NCBI GenBank assembly: GCA_947497485.1
Contig: CANMHB010000014.1
Location: 1-64,000 of the forward strand
DNA length: 64,000 nt
Origin: Flavobacteriales bacterium
GTDB taxonomy: Bacteria > Bacteroidota > Bacteroidia > Flavobacteriales_D > Crocinitomicaceae
Reading direction: 5' to 3'
The notes beneath the pieces are model-generated. The model was not told where the DNA came from. It saw only the letters and a list, made by a program, of their open reading frames with translations, and searched no databases. Below are positions 50,555 to 60,748 of this stretch, in pieces. Position numbers and translations under genes: made by a program. How positions within the stretch are numbered: the first letter of the stretch is position 1; each line of letters starts with the position of its first letter.

Positions 50555-51162
50555 TTTGAAAAGAAATTCCAACGAGTTCTTAAAACGGTTTTTCGGAACT
50601 CATCAAGTTTTTCCGTTACGTTTGCCTGATCAAATTTCTTTAACAATTTCAAAGTGCCTTTACCTTGCTTATAATCCATTTCATCTTCAAAAATTGGAAT
50701 TACAGCCAGGAAATTAATTGTTTTACCTTGAATTAATATGGGCGAAAGTTCCGTTCTTAATTCAATAGGTTGAGCAAATATGAAGTGATTTTGAAGCATT
50801 TTCTCTGACAATGACACAAGTGGTTTCCCTGTAGCCAAAGTATGACCATTTCCAAACCACGTATTTTTTTCAATTACATGTTTTTTCAATTTTTCCAACC
50901 AAATGAATACCCAATTCATATTCGGATTTTGAATGTCTTCTAGTTCCCAATAACTTGGTAGATAATAATATAATTCATTGAACTCCTCCCCTATATGTTT
51001 ATCGTGAACATTCATTTTAAAATCAGACAAACCGATGGTCATTAAAATTTTGTTTCCATTTTTATTTTGAGGAGTAATCATTAGGAATTCTCCAAATTCA
51101 TTGGAAATTTTAGATATCTCGCTGTCAAAGCGTTTGGAAAGTTCCTCGAGCAAGTGTTGCAT
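50551..51162 (-). CDS. Suppressor-of-fused (SUFU) domain protein
   Basis: 203 residues covering a bacterial SUFU domain: YYYLPSYWELED, NWVFIWLEKLKKHV and the FGNGHTLA segment are the family features. Bacterial members are frequent in toxin-immunity contexts, but none is adjacent here and a cytoplasmic binding protein is the safest description. A TAACTTTG box lies 4 nt before the ATG. Confidence 0.82.
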   Translation of the reverse strand: MQHLLEELSKRFDSEISKISNEFGEFLMITPQNKNGNKILMTIGLSDFKMNVHDKHIGEEFNELYYYLPSYWELEDIQNPNMNWVFIWLEKLKKHVIEKNTWFGNGHTLATGKPLVSLSEKMLQNHFIFAQPIELRTELSPILIQGKTINFLAVIPIFEDEMDYKQGKGTLKLLKKFDQANVTEKLDEFRKTVLRTRWNFFSK

Positions 51163-51166
51163 GAAA

Positions 51167-51174
51167 CAAAGTTA
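51167..51174 (-). promoter_or_regulatory. TAnnTTTG box of the SUFU gene
   Basis: The minus strand reads TAACTTTG, 4 nt before the SUFU ATG; transcripts would begin at or next to the start codon. The box lies within 10 bp of the SixA stop codon. Confidence 0.5.
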
Positions 51175-51182
51175 ATTTTAAT

Positions 51183-51656
51183 TCAGACTTCAGGCCGAAA
51201 AGCGTCGATAAGTATTCCTGAATCGCGGCTCATTTCCTCGGATGAATTGATTTGGAACTCGACACAAACATAACCGCAGGTTTTCAAATGAATTTCTTTA
51301 CCTGAAAAATAGCTAGCGAGATGGGATAGACCATCATTGTGACCCAAAATAAAAATATCGTTTGAAATCTTTTGTTCCCAGACGAAGTTCAACAAATCGT
51401 TTAGTCCCGATAGATATAAATTTTGTTCAAAGCATACTTTTTTGAAATCGATATTTTTACAAACAACATCGAATGTTTCTCTTGTTCGCTGAGCACTTGA
51501 ACAGTATAAGGAAGTATCTTCCCAATTTTTATGTTCAAGGAAAGAAGCCATTATTGTGGCTTGCGACTTTCCTTTCTCCATTAATTTCCGATCAAAATCA
51601 CGCCCGGAATTTGAGATTTTTTCCGTTTTCGCGTGACGCAAAATATGGAGTTTCAC
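51183..51656 (-). CDS. SixA-like histidine phosphatase
   Basis: 157 residues of the histidine phosphatase superfamily. The catalytic His is in LHILRHAKTE; a second conserved region, LGHNDGLSHLA, carries the other catalytic histidine. SixA-type enzymes remove phosphate from histidine-phosphotransfer proteins. The start is GTG and overlaps the CpsB-type phosphatase stop codon (GTGA), so it closes the sugar operon. Confidence 0.88.
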   Translation of the reverse strand: MKLHILRHAKTEKISNSGRDFDRKLMEKGKSQATIMASFLEHKNWEDTSLYCSSAQRTRETFDVVCKNIDFKKVCFEQNLYLSGLNDLLNFVWEQKISNDIFILGHNDGLSHLASYFSGKEIHLKTCGYVCVEFQINSSEEMSRDSGILIDAFRPEV

Positions 51657-52396
51657 AAGGCTAAATTTTTGACTAAATAATTTCCGATTTTATGGAAATA
51701 AGGTAAATTGAGGTGGTCCTCCAAAAGCATTAAATGCTCTATGCGATGGCAATCCGTTCCAACAAAATCGAATTCACCAGCATCTATTAATCGTTCTGCC
51801 TGCTTGCGAATGTCAGGGCCATAATGTCCTGTTAATGAGTTTAGATTAACTTGGATGTTAATGCCTTTTCTTCTCCAATTTTTTGCTTTTTCAATATCGC
51901 CCAAATAATACATATAGCGCTCGAAATGAGCAACAACTGGTCGATATCCATTGGTTTGAAGTTCAAAGAAAAGTTGTTCTAAGTATTGTGGTGGCGAGTG
52001 AAAAGCAAATTCTACTAAAACATATTGATCTCCAAAAGTCAATAATTCCTTGTTTTTGATTTTGGGCATTAAGGTTTCATCAAAATAATATTCTGCAGCA
52101 GCTTCTATTTCAATTGTTAAACCTACTTCTTTAATTGCTTTTCGAACCTCCTCAAGGCCATTCTTAATAATTTCTGGAGTATTAGGAAACCCATCTGTCA
52201 TGATATGAGGAGTGGTTACGACTTTCTTAAAACCAAGTGATTCAAATTTTGTCAACATGGCAATCGTTTGATCCATGTCTTTCGAACCATCGTCAATTCC
52301 TGGAATGAGATGGCTGTGCATATCGACCTTTATTCGTCCTAAATCAAAAGGAGGTAGAACTTCTTTTTTTTTGAAAAACCGATCGAAAATACCCAT
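51653..52396 (-). CDS. CpsB/CapC-type tyrosine-protein phosphatase
   Basis: 247 residues from the ATG at 52396; a longer frame runs back into rfbB and is unlikely. The PHP-fold metal motif DMHSHLIPGIDDGSKD is near residue 27, and further metal ligands are in TPHIM and AAAEYYFDE. These manganese-dependent phosphatases act on the tyrosine kinases that control polysaccharide chain length and export, which fits its place in a nucleotide-sugar operon. Confidence 0.88.
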   Translation of the reverse strand: MGIFDRFFKKKEVLPPFDLGRIKVDMHSHLIPGIDDGSKDMDQTIAMLTKFESLGFKKVVTTPHIMTDGFPNTPEIIKNGLEEVRKAIKEVGLTIEIEAAAEYYFDETLMPKIKNKELLTFGDQYVLVEFAFHSPPQYLEQLFFELQTNGYRPVVAHFERYMYYLGDIEKAKNWRRKGINIQVNLNSLTGHYGPDIRKQAERLIDAGEFDFVGTDCHRIEHLMLLEDHLNLPYFHKIGNYLVKNLAL

Positions 52397-52400
52397 CAAA

Positions 52401-53462
52401 TTATCTGTTTGCGTACATGCTTTTGTAGTAATCTTTGTATGATCCACTCGTAACCTTATCCACCCATTCCTGATTTTCCAAATACCAGTCAACAGTTTTT
52501 GACAAGCCTTCTTCAAACGTAATCGATGGTTTCCAATTTAATTCTCTTTCAAGTTTAGAAGCATCTATGGCATAACGTTTGTCGTGTCCGGCTCGGTCTG
52601 TAACGTATGTAATTAACTCTTCCGATTCTCCTGCATTTCGTCCCAATTTCTCGTCCATTAAACGACAAAGAAATCGCACTAATTCGATGTTTGTCCATTC
52701 GTTTAGACCACCAACGTTGTATGATTCACCAACTCTTCCGTTATGAAAAATGGTATCAATGGCGCTTGCATGGTCTTCAACCCACAACCAATCGCGAATA
52801 TTATCTCCTTTGCCGTAAATAGGCAGCGATTTTTTATGTTGAATGTTGTGAATCATCAACGGAATCAATTTCTCTGGAAAATGGTGACTGCCGTAATTAT
52901 TTGAGCAGTTTGACATTTTAATCGGCAATCCATAAGTATGGTAGTAAGCCATTACAAAATGATCCGAAGACGATTTGGAAGCAGAATATGGACTTCTGGG
53001 GTCATACGAAGTTTCTTCTGTAAATAAACCTTCATCACCCAAGCTGCCATAAACTTCATCCGTCGAAACATGATGGAAAACGTGATTTGATTCTTTCTTC
53101 CATAGATCTTTGGCTACTTGAAGTAAATTCACAGTTCCAACAACATTCGTCATTACAAATTCCATTGGGCCTTCGATCGAACGATCAACATGCGATTCAG
53201 CTGCTAGATGAATAACATCCGAAATATTATACTTTGAGAAAACAGCACGAACAGACTCTGCATCGACGATATCTATTTTTTCAAAACGATAATTGGGAAA
53301 TACATCAACATCACTTAAATTCTCTAAGTTTCCGGCGTAGGTTAATTTATCCGCATTTACAACCAAGTAATTTGGGTATTTCTTAAGCAATCTGCGAACG
53401 ACATGAGACCCAATAAATCCAGCACCGCCAGTAACAAGAATATTCTTTTCAAATGCTGCCAT
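52401..53462 (-). CDS. rfbB: dTDP-glucose 4,6-dehydratase
   Basis: 353 residues of the extended short-chain dehydrogenase family. The NAD-binding GGAGFIGSH is near residue 12, the catalytic triad is the Thr in HVSTDEVYG with YSASKSSSD, and LWVEDH follows. It converts dTDP-glucose to the 4-keto-6-deoxy form used for rhamnose and other deoxysugars. rfbA, rfbC and rfbD are not in the window. It sits 1 bp after the dehydrogenase gene. Confidence 0.93.
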   Translation of the reverse strand: MAAFEKNILVTGGAGFIGSHVVRRLLKKYPNYLVVNADKLTYAGNLENLSDVDVFPNYRFEKIDIVDAESVRAVFSKYNISDVIHLAAESHVDRSIEGPMEFVMTNVVGTVNLLQVAKDLWKKESNHVFHHVSTDEVYGSLGDEGLFTEETSYDPRSPYSASKSSSDHFVMAYYHTYGLPIKMSNCSNNYGSHHFPEKLIPLMIHNIQHKKSLPIYGKGDNIRDWLWVEDHASAIDTIFHNGRVGESYNVGGLNEWTNIELVRFLCRLMDEKLGRNAGESEELITYVTDRAGHDKRYAIDASKLERELNWKPSITFEEGLSKTVDWYLENQEWVDKVTSGSYKDYYKSMYANR

Positions 53463-53463
53463 A

Positions 53464-54768
53464 TTATAAACTCCAGTATTCTAATTCGTTTATTTTCCCT
53501 TTGTAAATTCCTTTTACATCAACAAAAACTCCTTTTTCATCTTTTAGAATTTCTTTGAAGTAATTTTCATTTAAGTCAATATACTCTTTGTGATTAACTG
53601 CCACAATAATTGCATCGTAATCTTTTCCTGCATTTGAAACGAGTCCAACACCATATTCATGGAGCATTTCGTTTGAATCCGCATGCGGATCAATTATATC
53701 CACATGTACCTGAAACGACTGGAGTTCATTTACTATATCAATTACTTTGGAATTTCTAATATCACTAACGTCCTCTTTAAAAGTTGCACCCATGATAAGT
53801 ACTTTCGCATCTTGAATATGTTTTCCCTGAGCAATGATCTTCTTAACTGTTTGCTTAGCGATGTAAAAGCCCATCGAATCATTTACATATCTACCACTAG
53901 TAATAACTTGAGCGTGATAGCCAGCCTGAAGAGCCTTGTGTGTTAAATAATAAGGATCAACTCCAATACAATGTCCACCGACAAGACCTGGTGAAAACTT
54001 CAAGAAGTTCCATTTTGTTCCGGCAGCTTCAAGAACGTCGAATGTATTAATTTTCAACTTATTAAAAATAATTGAAAGCTCATTTATCAAAGCAATATTA
54101 ACATCACGTTGCGTATTTTCAATAATTTTTGCAGCTTCGGCTACTTTGATTGTTGGAGCTCTATGCACCCCTGCGGCAACAACTAATTCATATGTTTTAG
54201 CAATTTGTTCCAACGACTCATTACAACATCCTGATGCAACCTTGATTACATTTTGTAAGGTATGTTGCTTATCTCCTGGATTAATTCGCTCTGGAGAATA
54301 TCCCACTTTAAAATCCTTTTTGAATTTTAAACCTGACATTTCTTCAAGAATTGGAATACAATCTTCTTCGGTACAGCCAGGATAAACAGTCGATTCGTAA
54401 ACCACATAATCTCCTTCTTTCAGCACTGCGCCTACTGTCTTGCTAGCGCCGATAAGTGGCTTCAAATCGGGTAAATTAGCGTCATCAATTGGCGTGGGAA
54501 CCGCAACGATAAAAAAGTTTACATCCTTCAAATCTTCAAGATTATTTGTGAATAAGATATCACAACCTTCAAAATCTTTCGATTCCAATTCATTGCTTGG
54601 ATCAATTTTGTTTTTCATCATATCAACGCGTTGTTGATTGATATCAAAACCAACGACTTTTATTTTTCGGGCAAATTCCAAAGCGATTGGTAATCCAACA
54701 TAGCCCAGTCCGATTACAGCGAGTTTCGCTTCTTGGTCGACAAGTTTGTCAAAAATTAATTTATTCAT
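53464..54768 (-). CDS. UDP-N-acetyl-hexosamine 6-dehydrogenase (WbpA/WbpO/TviB-like)
   Basis: 434 residues of the UDP-sugar 6-dehydrogenase family. NAD binding is at GLGYVGLPIALEFA, and the catalytic Cys is in GGHCIGVDPYYL. The sequence resembles the enzymes acting on UDP-GlcNAc or UDP-GalNAc more than the UDP-glucose dehydrogenase encoded 2.6 kb away (57366-58682). With the three following activities it supplies a UDP-diacetamido-uronate. Confidence 0.9.
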   Translation of the reverse strand: MNKLIFDKLVDQEAKLAVIGLGYVGLPIALEFARKIKVVGFDINQQRVDMMKNKIDPSNELESKDFEGCDILFTNNLEDLKDVNFFIVAVPTPIDDANLPDLKPLIGASKTVGAVLKEGDYVVYESTVYPGCTEEDCIPILEEMSGLKFKKDFKVGYSPERINPGDKQHTLQNVIKVASGCCNESLEQIAKTYELVVAAGVHRAPTIKVAEAAKIIENTQRDVNIALINELSIIFNKLKINTFDVLEAAGTKWNFLKFSPGLVGGHCIGVDPYYLTHKALQAGYHAQVITSGRYVNDSMGFYIAKQTVKKIIAQGKHIQDAKVLIMGATFKEDVSDIRNSKVIDIVNELQSFQVHVDIIDPHADSNEMLHEYGVGLVSNAGKDYDAIIVAVNHKEYIDLNENYFKEILKDEKGVFVDVKGIYKGKINELEYWSL

Positions 54769-54769
54769 T

Positions 54770-55807
54770 TTATTTTGTGTAGGTTAGTTGTTCGTTTCTT
54801 AATTTGTAAATTCTCTCAATTATTTCAACAACTTTAAGTCCTTCTAGCGCATTTGTAGTTGGTGAAGTTCTTCCTTTCAGTGTATCTATAACATTGGAAA
54901 TAACATAATTGTGATTCGCAGCAGAACCTTTGTAAGGTCCGTAGTCGTTTGCAGGATTGGATTCCTTCAATTTAGGCATTTCGTAACCCACAATGTTGCA
55001 AACTTCAACTTCGTTCATATATTGGCCACCGATTTTAACACTTCCATTTTTACCAACGATTGTCATTGAAGATTCTAGATTTTGGTTAGCCACTGCAGTA
55101 GAATAATTTATGCAGCCCATTCCTCCATTAATAAAATCGAAGCTTACAAAGCCCGAATCTTCGAAATCGGTTGAATTTTGATGATTGAAATCCGCAAATT
55201 TCCCTTGAATATTATCAATGTCTCCAAAAAGCCAGTACATAATGTCAATGAAATGCGAGAATTGCGTAAACAAGGTTCCTCCATCCAAATCTTTGGTTCC
55301 TTTCCAACCTCCTGCCTTGTAGTATCGATCATCACGGTTCCAATAACAATTCAATTGAACCATATATATTTCTCCAATTATACCTTGTGAAACAACTTCT
55401 TTAATCCATTCAGAAGGAGGCGAATAGCGATTCTGCATCACACAAAATACTTGTCTTGAAACCTGTAAAGCTTTAAAAATGATTTTTTCACAACTTTCTT
55501 TTGTTAAGCCCATTGGTTTCTCACATACCACATGTTTTTTTGCTTCAAGTGCTTTCAAAGATTGTTCTGCATGAAGTCCGTTGGGCGTACAAACATTTAC
55601 CACATCAAAGTGCAATCCGCTTGTCAGAAGCTCATCAATCGACTTAAAAAATGGGACTTCGAAATCTTGCGCGCCACATTCTTCTTTTGATCGAACATCA
55701 ACCATAGCAACCAATTCACCTTCTTGATCCCTACGAATCATTTCAGCATGTCTTTTCCCGATGTGTCCTGCGCCAATTACGGCGAATTTTATTTTACTAT
55801 CTGGCAT
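54770..55807 (-). CDS. Gfo/Idh/MocA oxidoreductase, WbpB-like
   Basis: 345 residues. The Rossmann segment KFAVIGAGHIGKRHAEMI and the CEKPMG motif with its Lys are typical of the family. WbpB oxidises the 3-hydroxyl of UDP-GlcNAcA, producing the ketone used by the aminotransferase. The gene is 1 bp after the preceding acetyltransferase and 1 bp before the dehydrogenase, so the order supports this role. Confidence 0.86.
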   Translation of the reverse strand: MPDSKIKFAVIGAGHIGKRHAEMIRRDQEGELVAMVDVRSKEECGAQDFEVPFFKSIDELLTSGLHFDVVNVCTPNGLHAEQSLKALEAKKHVVCEKPMGLTKESCEKIIFKALQVSRQVFCVMQNRYSPPSEWIKEVVSQGIIGEIYMVQLNCYWNRDDRYYKAGGWKGTKDLDGGTLFTQFSHFIDIMYWLFGDIDNIQGKFADFNHQNSTDFEDSGFVSFDFINGGMGCINYSTAVANQNLESSMTIVGKNGSVKIGGQYMNEVEVCNIVGYEMPKLKESNPANDYGPYKGSAANHNYVISNVIDTLKGRTSPTTNALEGLKVVEIIERIYKLRNEQLTYTK

Positions 55808-56376
55808 TATAATTTTCTTACAGAATTATTTATAAGTTCATATTTTTCCTTGCTTTCTGGACATTCAGCAATTCCTTGCTCATTGAAAACCAAACGATGC
55901 CCAAATTCACTCATCCATCCTATTTGACGAGCAGGATTACCAACAACTAATGCGTAATCTGGAATGTGTTTAGTTACAACAGAACCAGCACCTACAAATG
56001 CATATCGACCGATATCATGCCCACAGACAATCGTTGCATTTGCACCAATACTAGCACCTTTTTTTACAACTGTTTTTGAATATTGACCACGACGATTTAC
56101 ACCACTTCTAGGATTGGTTACATTTGTAAAAACCATTGATGGTCCCAAAAAAACATCATCTTCGCATTCTACACCTGTATAAATCGAAACGTTATTTTGA
56201 ACTTTTACGTTTTTACCTAATATCACGTCTGGAGATACGACAACATTTTGTCCAATGTTACAATTTTCTCCAAGAATACAATTACTCATAATGTGAGAGA
56301 AGTGCCAGATTTTGGTGCCTTCTCCAATTTGACAGCCGTCATCAACATATGCTGATTCGTGTGCGAAATAACCCAT
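55807..56376 (-). CDS. Left-handed beta-helix N-acetyltransferase, WbpD-like
   Basis: 189 residues with hexapeptide repeats from about residue 15 to 140 ([31 protein letters not shown]), ending in [10 protein letters not shown]. WbpD transfers acetyl from acetyl-CoA to the 3-amino group of the uronate. Active-site His is probably in the [10 protein letters not shown] or HIPDYA segment. Start and stop are shared with neighbours by 1 nt. Confidence 0.87.
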   Translation of the reverse strand: MGYFAHESAYVDDGCQIGEGTKIWHFSHIMSNCILGENCNIGQNVVVSPDVILGKNVKVQNNVSIYTGVECEDDVFLGPSMVFTNVTNPRSGVNRRGQYSKTVVKKGASIGANATIVCGHDIGRYAFVGAGSVVTKHIPDYALVVGNPARQIGWMSEFGHRLVFNEQGIAECPESKEKYELINNSVRKL

Positions 56377-56377
56377 T

Positions 56378-57364
56378 TTATTTAATTATGTATTTATCAA
56401 AATTATAGTGGTCGGTCTCCATTAACTCTTCTTGAGATAAACTCTTAAAATAATCATAAGTTAATTTTAGCCCTTCACTTCGATTAACTTTTGGCTCCCA
56501 ACCTAAAATTTCCTTCGCTTTTGTTATGTCCGGCTGACGTTGTTTAGGATCATCAACAGGTAAATCTTTATATATTACCTTTTGTGTGGTGCCCGTAAGC
56601 TGAATGATTTCTTCCGCAAATTGTGAAATTGTAATTTCTGAAGGATTTCCAATATTAACCGGATAAGGGTAATTACTTTTAAGTAATCGCACGATTCCTT
56701 CAACTAAATCGTCAACAAAACAGAATGATCTAGTTTGTGAACCGTCTCCAAATACTGTTAGATCTTCTCCTCGCAATGCTTGACCAATAAATGCCGGTAA
56801 TACACGTCCGTCATTCAATCGCATTTTAGGTCCATATGTATTGAAAATACGAACGATTCTCGTTTCTACACCATGAAAATTATGATAGGCCATTGTAATT
56901 GCTTCTTGAAAGCGTTTTGCTTCGTCATAAACACCACGAGGACCAACAGGATTTACGTTTCCCCAATATTCTTCTGGTTGCGGATGAACAGTTGGATCAC
57001 CATATACTTCAGATGTTGAAGCGATTAGAACACGAGCGCCTTTTGCTTTTGCAAGCCCTAAGCAATTGTGAACTCCTAAAGAACCCACCTTTAACGTTTG
57101 AATTGGAATTTTAAGGTAATCAATTGGACTTGCCGGAGATGCAAAATGTAAAATATAATCTAACTTTCCTGGAACATGAATGAATTTTGAAACATCGTGG
57201 TTGTAGAATTCAAAATGCTCTAATTTGAAAAGATGTTCGATATTTTTTAGCCTTCCTGTTATAAGATTATCCATTCCGATGACATGGTAGCCATCCTTAA
57301 TAAATCGATCGCAAAGATGTGAACCTAAAAATCCAGCCGCACCAGTAATTAAAACTCTTTTCAT
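56378..57364 (-). CDS. UDP-glucuronate decarboxylase (UDP-xylose synthase)
   Basis: 328 residues from the ATG at 57364, 1 nt after the ugd stop; a start four codons earlier would lie inside ugd. The NAD-binding [10 protein letters not shown], the STSEVYGDP catalytic Ser/Thr and YDEAKRF motifs, and the RIFNTYGP segment mark the UXS group. It makes UDP-xylose from UDP-glucuronate, directly using the product of the neighbouring dehydrogenase. Confidence 0.92.
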   Translation of the reverse strand: MKRVLITGAAGFLGSHLCDRFIKDGYHVIGMDNLITGRLKNIEHLFKLEHFEFYNHDVSKFIHVPGKLDYILHFASPASPIDYLKIPIQTLKVGSLGVHNCLGLAKAKGARVLIASTSEVYGDPTVHPQPEEYWGNVNPVGPRGVYDEAKRFQEAITMAYHNFHGVETRIVRIFNTYGPKMRLNDGRVLPAFIGQALRGEDLTVFGDGSQTRSFCFVDDLVEGIVRLLKSNYPYPVNIGNPSEITISQFAEEIIQLTGTTQKVIYKDLPVDDPKQRQPDITKAKEILGWEPKVNRSEGLKLTYDYFKSLSQEELMETDHYNFDKYIIK

Positions 57365-57365
57365 C

Positions 57366-58682
57366 TTATTTTTCAATTAAGTTTCGACCAATACTCGCGT
57401 AGAAAAATCCTTTTTCACTCATTTCCTCAATGTCAAATAAATTTCTGCCATCAAAAATCACGGCATCATTTAACAATGATTTTATTCGGTTGAAATCAGG
57501 ATTTCTAAAGATGCCCCATTCCGTGCAAATTAATAGTGCATCTGCTCCTTCAAGCGATTGGTATTCATCTTTAGCAAATGAGATTTTATCTCCTAACAAA
57601 GCTTGAACATTTGGCATCGCTTCAGGGTCAAATGCAGTTATCTCCGCTCCAGCCTTCAGTAATTCTTCAATCATATAAAGTGCTGGTGCTTCGCGAATAT
57701 CATCTGTATCGGGCTTGAAAGCTAATCCCCAAATGGCAATTTTCTTTCCTTGTAAATTTCCGCGGAAGAAATTTTTCATTTTTGGAAAAAGGACCGTTTT
57801 TTGATTTTCGTTCACAGTCATTACTGCATTCAAAATCTCAAAATTGAAATTTTGCTCTTTTCCTGACTTAACAAGTGCTTGAACATCTTTTGGAAAACAT
57901 GAACCTCCGTATCCTATTCCAGGAAACAAAAATCGTTTTCCGATACGGGCATCTGAGCCAATACCAATTCTAACTTTGTCTACATCAGCACCTACCAACT
58001 CGCAAAAGTTAGCAATTTCATTCATAAACGTAATTTTTGTAGCAAGGAAAGAATTCGCTGCGTATTTTGTTAATTCAGCGGATTTTTCATCCATAAAATA
58101 GATAGGATTTCCCTGTCTCACAAATGGCCTGTATAGACTTTCCATTATTTTTTTTGCCCGGTCATCGCTCGTTCCAATTACCACGCGATCTGGTTTCATA
58201 AAGTCACTTACGGCAAAGCCTTCGCGTAAAAACTCCGGATTAGAAACGACAGCAAAATCGGTTTTGGCATTCTCAGCAATTGCAGCATGAACCTTTTCTG
58301 CGGTTCCAACAGGCACAGTACTTTTATCCACAATAACTTTGTAATCTGTCATTATTTTTCCCAGATGTTCGGCTACTCCTAAAATGTAGGATAAGTCCGC
58401 AGAGCCGTCTTCTCCTGGAGGAGTCGGTAGGGCTAAAAAAATAATCTCCGCATCTTTGATTCCATCCTCCAAAGAAGTAGTGAACGATAATCGATTTGCT
58501 TTTATATTTCTTTCAAACAAGGTGTCAAGATCTGGCTCATAAATCGGAATGATGCCATTTTTCATTTTTTCAACCTTTTTTTGATCGATATCGACACAAA
58601 TAACTTGATTACCCGTTTCAGCAAAACACGTCCCAGTTACCAACCCAACATATCCTGTTCCAACAACTGTTATTTTTTTCAT
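57366..58682 (-). CDS. ugd: UDP-glucose 6-dehydrogenase
   Basis: 438 residues. [17 protein letters not shown] binds NAD, and the catalytic Cys is in [11 protein letters not shown], the UDP-glucose dehydrogenase signature. Forms UDP-glucuronate, the substrate of the UXS gene that follows it. Different from the WbpA-like enzyme in the same operon, so the operon makes two separate uronates. Confidence 0.95.
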   Translation of the reverse strand: MKKITVVGTGYVGLVTGTCFAETGNQVICVDIDQKKVEKMKNGIIPIYEPDLDTLFERNIKANRLSFTTSLEDGIKDAEIIFLALPTPPGEDGSADLSYILGVAEHLGKIMTDYKVIVDKSTVPVGTAEKVHAAIAENAKTDFAVVSNPEFLREGFAVSDFMKPDRVVIGTSDDRAKKIMESLYRPFVRQGNPIYFMDEKSAELTKYAANSFLATKITFMNEIANFCELVGADVDKVRIGIGSDARIGKRFLFPGIGYGGSCFPKDVQALVKSGKEQNFNFEILNAVMTVNENQKTVLFPKMKNFFRGNLQGKKIAIWGLAFKPDTDDIREAPALYMIEELLKAGAEITAFDPEAMPNVQALLGDKISFAKDEYQSLEGADALLICTEWGIFRNPDFNRIKSLLNDAVIFDGRNLFDIEEMSEKGFFYASIGRNLIEK

Positions 58683-58703
58683 TCGTAGCGCAGTCTTTAA
58701 GTA

Positions 58704-59834
58704 TTATTTATTCAAAAATTCAGCAACTGATTTCGTAATATATTCGAGTTGCTCTTCCTGCATTTCGGTATGAATCGGCAACGAAATTACGCGTTCAGTT
58801 AACCAGTCCGTTGTTGGTAGATTTGTCGAAGCACTACCAAAAGATTCAAACATCTTTTGGCGATGCGCTGGCACAGGATAGTAGATCATTGAAGGCACGT
58901 CTTTACTCGCTAAATATTCATTCAAGCCGTCGCGGTCATGTCCTTCCAAGATGAGTGTATACTGATGGAATACATGTTTTGAGTCATGTGATCGAAATGG
59001 AATTTGAACACCTTCCATTGGACCAAAAAATTCATCGTAGTAATCTGCCACATTCCGACGAGCATCGATGTAATTATCTAATTGACGTAATTTAATTCGT
59101 AAAACTGCTGCTTGAATGTTGTCTAATCTTGAATTACAACCAACCACATCATGATAATAGCGCTTACTTTGACCATGGTTTGCGATCATTTTCAATTTAA
59201 CGGATAAATCATCATTGTTTGTAAAAATAGCACCGCCATCACCGTAGCAGCCTAAGTTCTTTGATGGAAAGAAAGAAGTACACCCAATATCACCGATTGT
59301 GCCCGTTTTAACCACAGAACCATTTGTTAAGTGATAATCTGATCCTATTGCTTGAGCGTTATCTTCTATGACATAAAGATTATGTTTTTTGGCTATTTCC
59401 ATAATTGCATTCATGTCAGCTGCTTGTCCATAAAGATGAACGGGTACAATAGCTTTCGTTTTCGGTGTTATTGCAGCCTCTATGGCCTTGGCGTCAACAC
59501 AAAACGTATCTTTATTTACTTCTACAAAAATAGGTTTGAGGCCGAGAAGCGCAATTACTTCAGTTGTTGCAATATAGGTAAAAGATGGTGTAATGACCTC
59601 ATCACCAGGTTTGAGATCCAAAGCCATCATGGCAATTTGAAGCGCATCTGTACCATTCGCACATGGAATGACATGTTTAACTCCCAGGTATGATTTCAAC
59701 TCGTCTTGAAAACCCGAAACCTCTGGACCATTTATAAATTGGGCATTTTTTAAAACGTCTAAAATTGCCGAATCAATTGCAGGCTTAATTTTCTCATATT
59801 GAGAAACTAAGTCTACCATTTGAATTTTTTTCAT
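58704..59834 (-). CDS. DegT/DnrJ/EryC1/StrS aminotransferase, WbpE-like
   Basis: 376 residues of the PLP-dependent sugar aminotransferase family. The PLP lysine is in FFPSKNLGCYGDGG, preceded by the EDNAQAIG segment and FTYIATTEV. WbpE aminates the 3-keto intermediate of the diacetamido-glucuronate pathway; the WbpA, B and D homologues are downstream. First gene of the minus-strand operon, with a TAACTTCG near-match about 26 nt before the start. Confidence 0.9.
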   Translation of the reverse strand: MKKIQMVDLVSQYEKIKPAIDSAILDVLKNAQFINGPEVSGFQDELKSYLGVKHVIPCANGTDALQIAMMALDLKPGDEVITPSFTYIATTEVIALLGLKPIFVEVNKDTFCVDAKAIEAAITPKTKAIVPVHLYGQAADMNAIMEIAKKHNLYVIEDNAQAIGSDYHLTNGSVVKTGTIGDIGCTSFFPSKNLGCYGDGGAIFTNNDDLSVKLKMIANHGQSKRYYHDVVGCNSRLDNIQAAVLRIKLRQLDNYIDARRNVADYYDEFFGPMEGVQIPFRSHDSKHVFHQYTLILEGHDRDGLNEYLASKDVPSMIYYPVPAHRQKMFESFGSASTNLPTTDWLTERVISLPIHTEMQEEQLEYITKSVAEFLNK

Positions 59835-59974
59835 TTAAAGAAAATTTTGAAAGGCGAAGTTACGGAAATTCGTTCGGTTATAAGGTTGAATTGCAAAGAA
59901 AATTGAGCTATTTAGGTTCGAATTAATTCGCATAGCTATTTCTTAAAAAATAGGTAACATATAAAAATTGATTT

Positions 59975-59982
59975 TACCTTTG
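59975..59982 (+). promoter_or_regulatory. TAnnTTTG box of the gene at 59987
   Basis: TACCTTTG ends 4 nt before the ATG at 59987, so transcription should begin at or inside the start codon. No -33 element was identified. Confidence 0.5.
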
Positions 59983-59986
59983 AAAG

Positions 59987-60748
59987 ATGAAGTCATTTTG
60001 CATCCTATTGACGTTATTTATCTTTTCGGTTAATTACTCATTTTCCCAACGAAATGTTCGGGATTCAGCAATTGCCACTCCGTTGATAGGTGTTCATTAT
60101 GGAGGGAATTTTACCGCAGCTAATTTAGCAGAACGCTATGGATATCTGAACCACGTTGGCATTTCTGCAGGATATAAAACAGCCAAGAACTGGTACATGA
60201 GTTTCGACGGGAATTTTATGTTCGGAAATCAAACACGAATGACCGGTTTATTCGATCATTTGGTTGACGAGTATGGAAACATAACAGATGTGAATGGTGA
60301 TATTGCTATGGTTCTTGTTTATCCTCGCGGTGTAAATACAAATTTTTCTTTCGGAAAATTGTTTCCTGTCTTAAGCCCAAACTCCAACTCTGGAATTTTG
60401 GTTCATGTTGGAGGAGGTTATTTACTTCATCGCCTAAGAATCGAAACGAATGATCAGGTTGTTCCTTCGCTTGAACTTGACTACAAAAGAGGATACGATC
60501 GATTGACAACTGGTTTTAACTTTCATCAGTTTATAGGGTATTCATTCTTGGCCAATGCTGGTGCTTGGAACTTTTATGGCGGGTTTTACATTCAGGAAGG
60601 ATTAACAAAAAACAGAAGGACTATTTTCTACGATCAACCGGATGTACCCGTATCAACCGATTTAAGACTCGATATTCAATATGGATTTAGAATAGGATGG
60701 TATATTCCTTTCTATCAGCGATTACCAAAGGATTATTATTTCGACTGA
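59987..60748 (+). CDS. Secreted outer-membrane-like protein, unknown
   Basis: 253 residues with a signal peptide ending at SFSQR. The rest has repeated aromatic beta strands (the GVHYGGNFTAAN, WYMSFDGNFMFG and IQYGFRIGWYIPF segments), suggesting an outer-membrane barrel. I do not recognise the family. Its stop overlaps the start of waaA (TGATG), so both are translated from one message, hinting at a role near lipopolysaccharide assembly. Confidence 0.75.
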   Translation: MKSFCILLTLFIFSVNYSFSQRNVRDSAIATPLIGVHYGGNFTAANLAERYGYLNHVGISAGYKTAKNWYMSFDGNFMFGNQTRMTGLFDHLVDEYGNITDVNGDIAMVLVYPRGVNTNFSFGKLFPVLSPNSNSGILVHVGGGYLLHRLRIETNDQVVPSLELDYKRGYDRLTTGFNFHQFIGYSFLANAGAWNFYGGFYIQEGLTKNRRTIFYDQPDVPVSTDLRLDIQYGFRIGWYIPFYQRLPKDYYFD

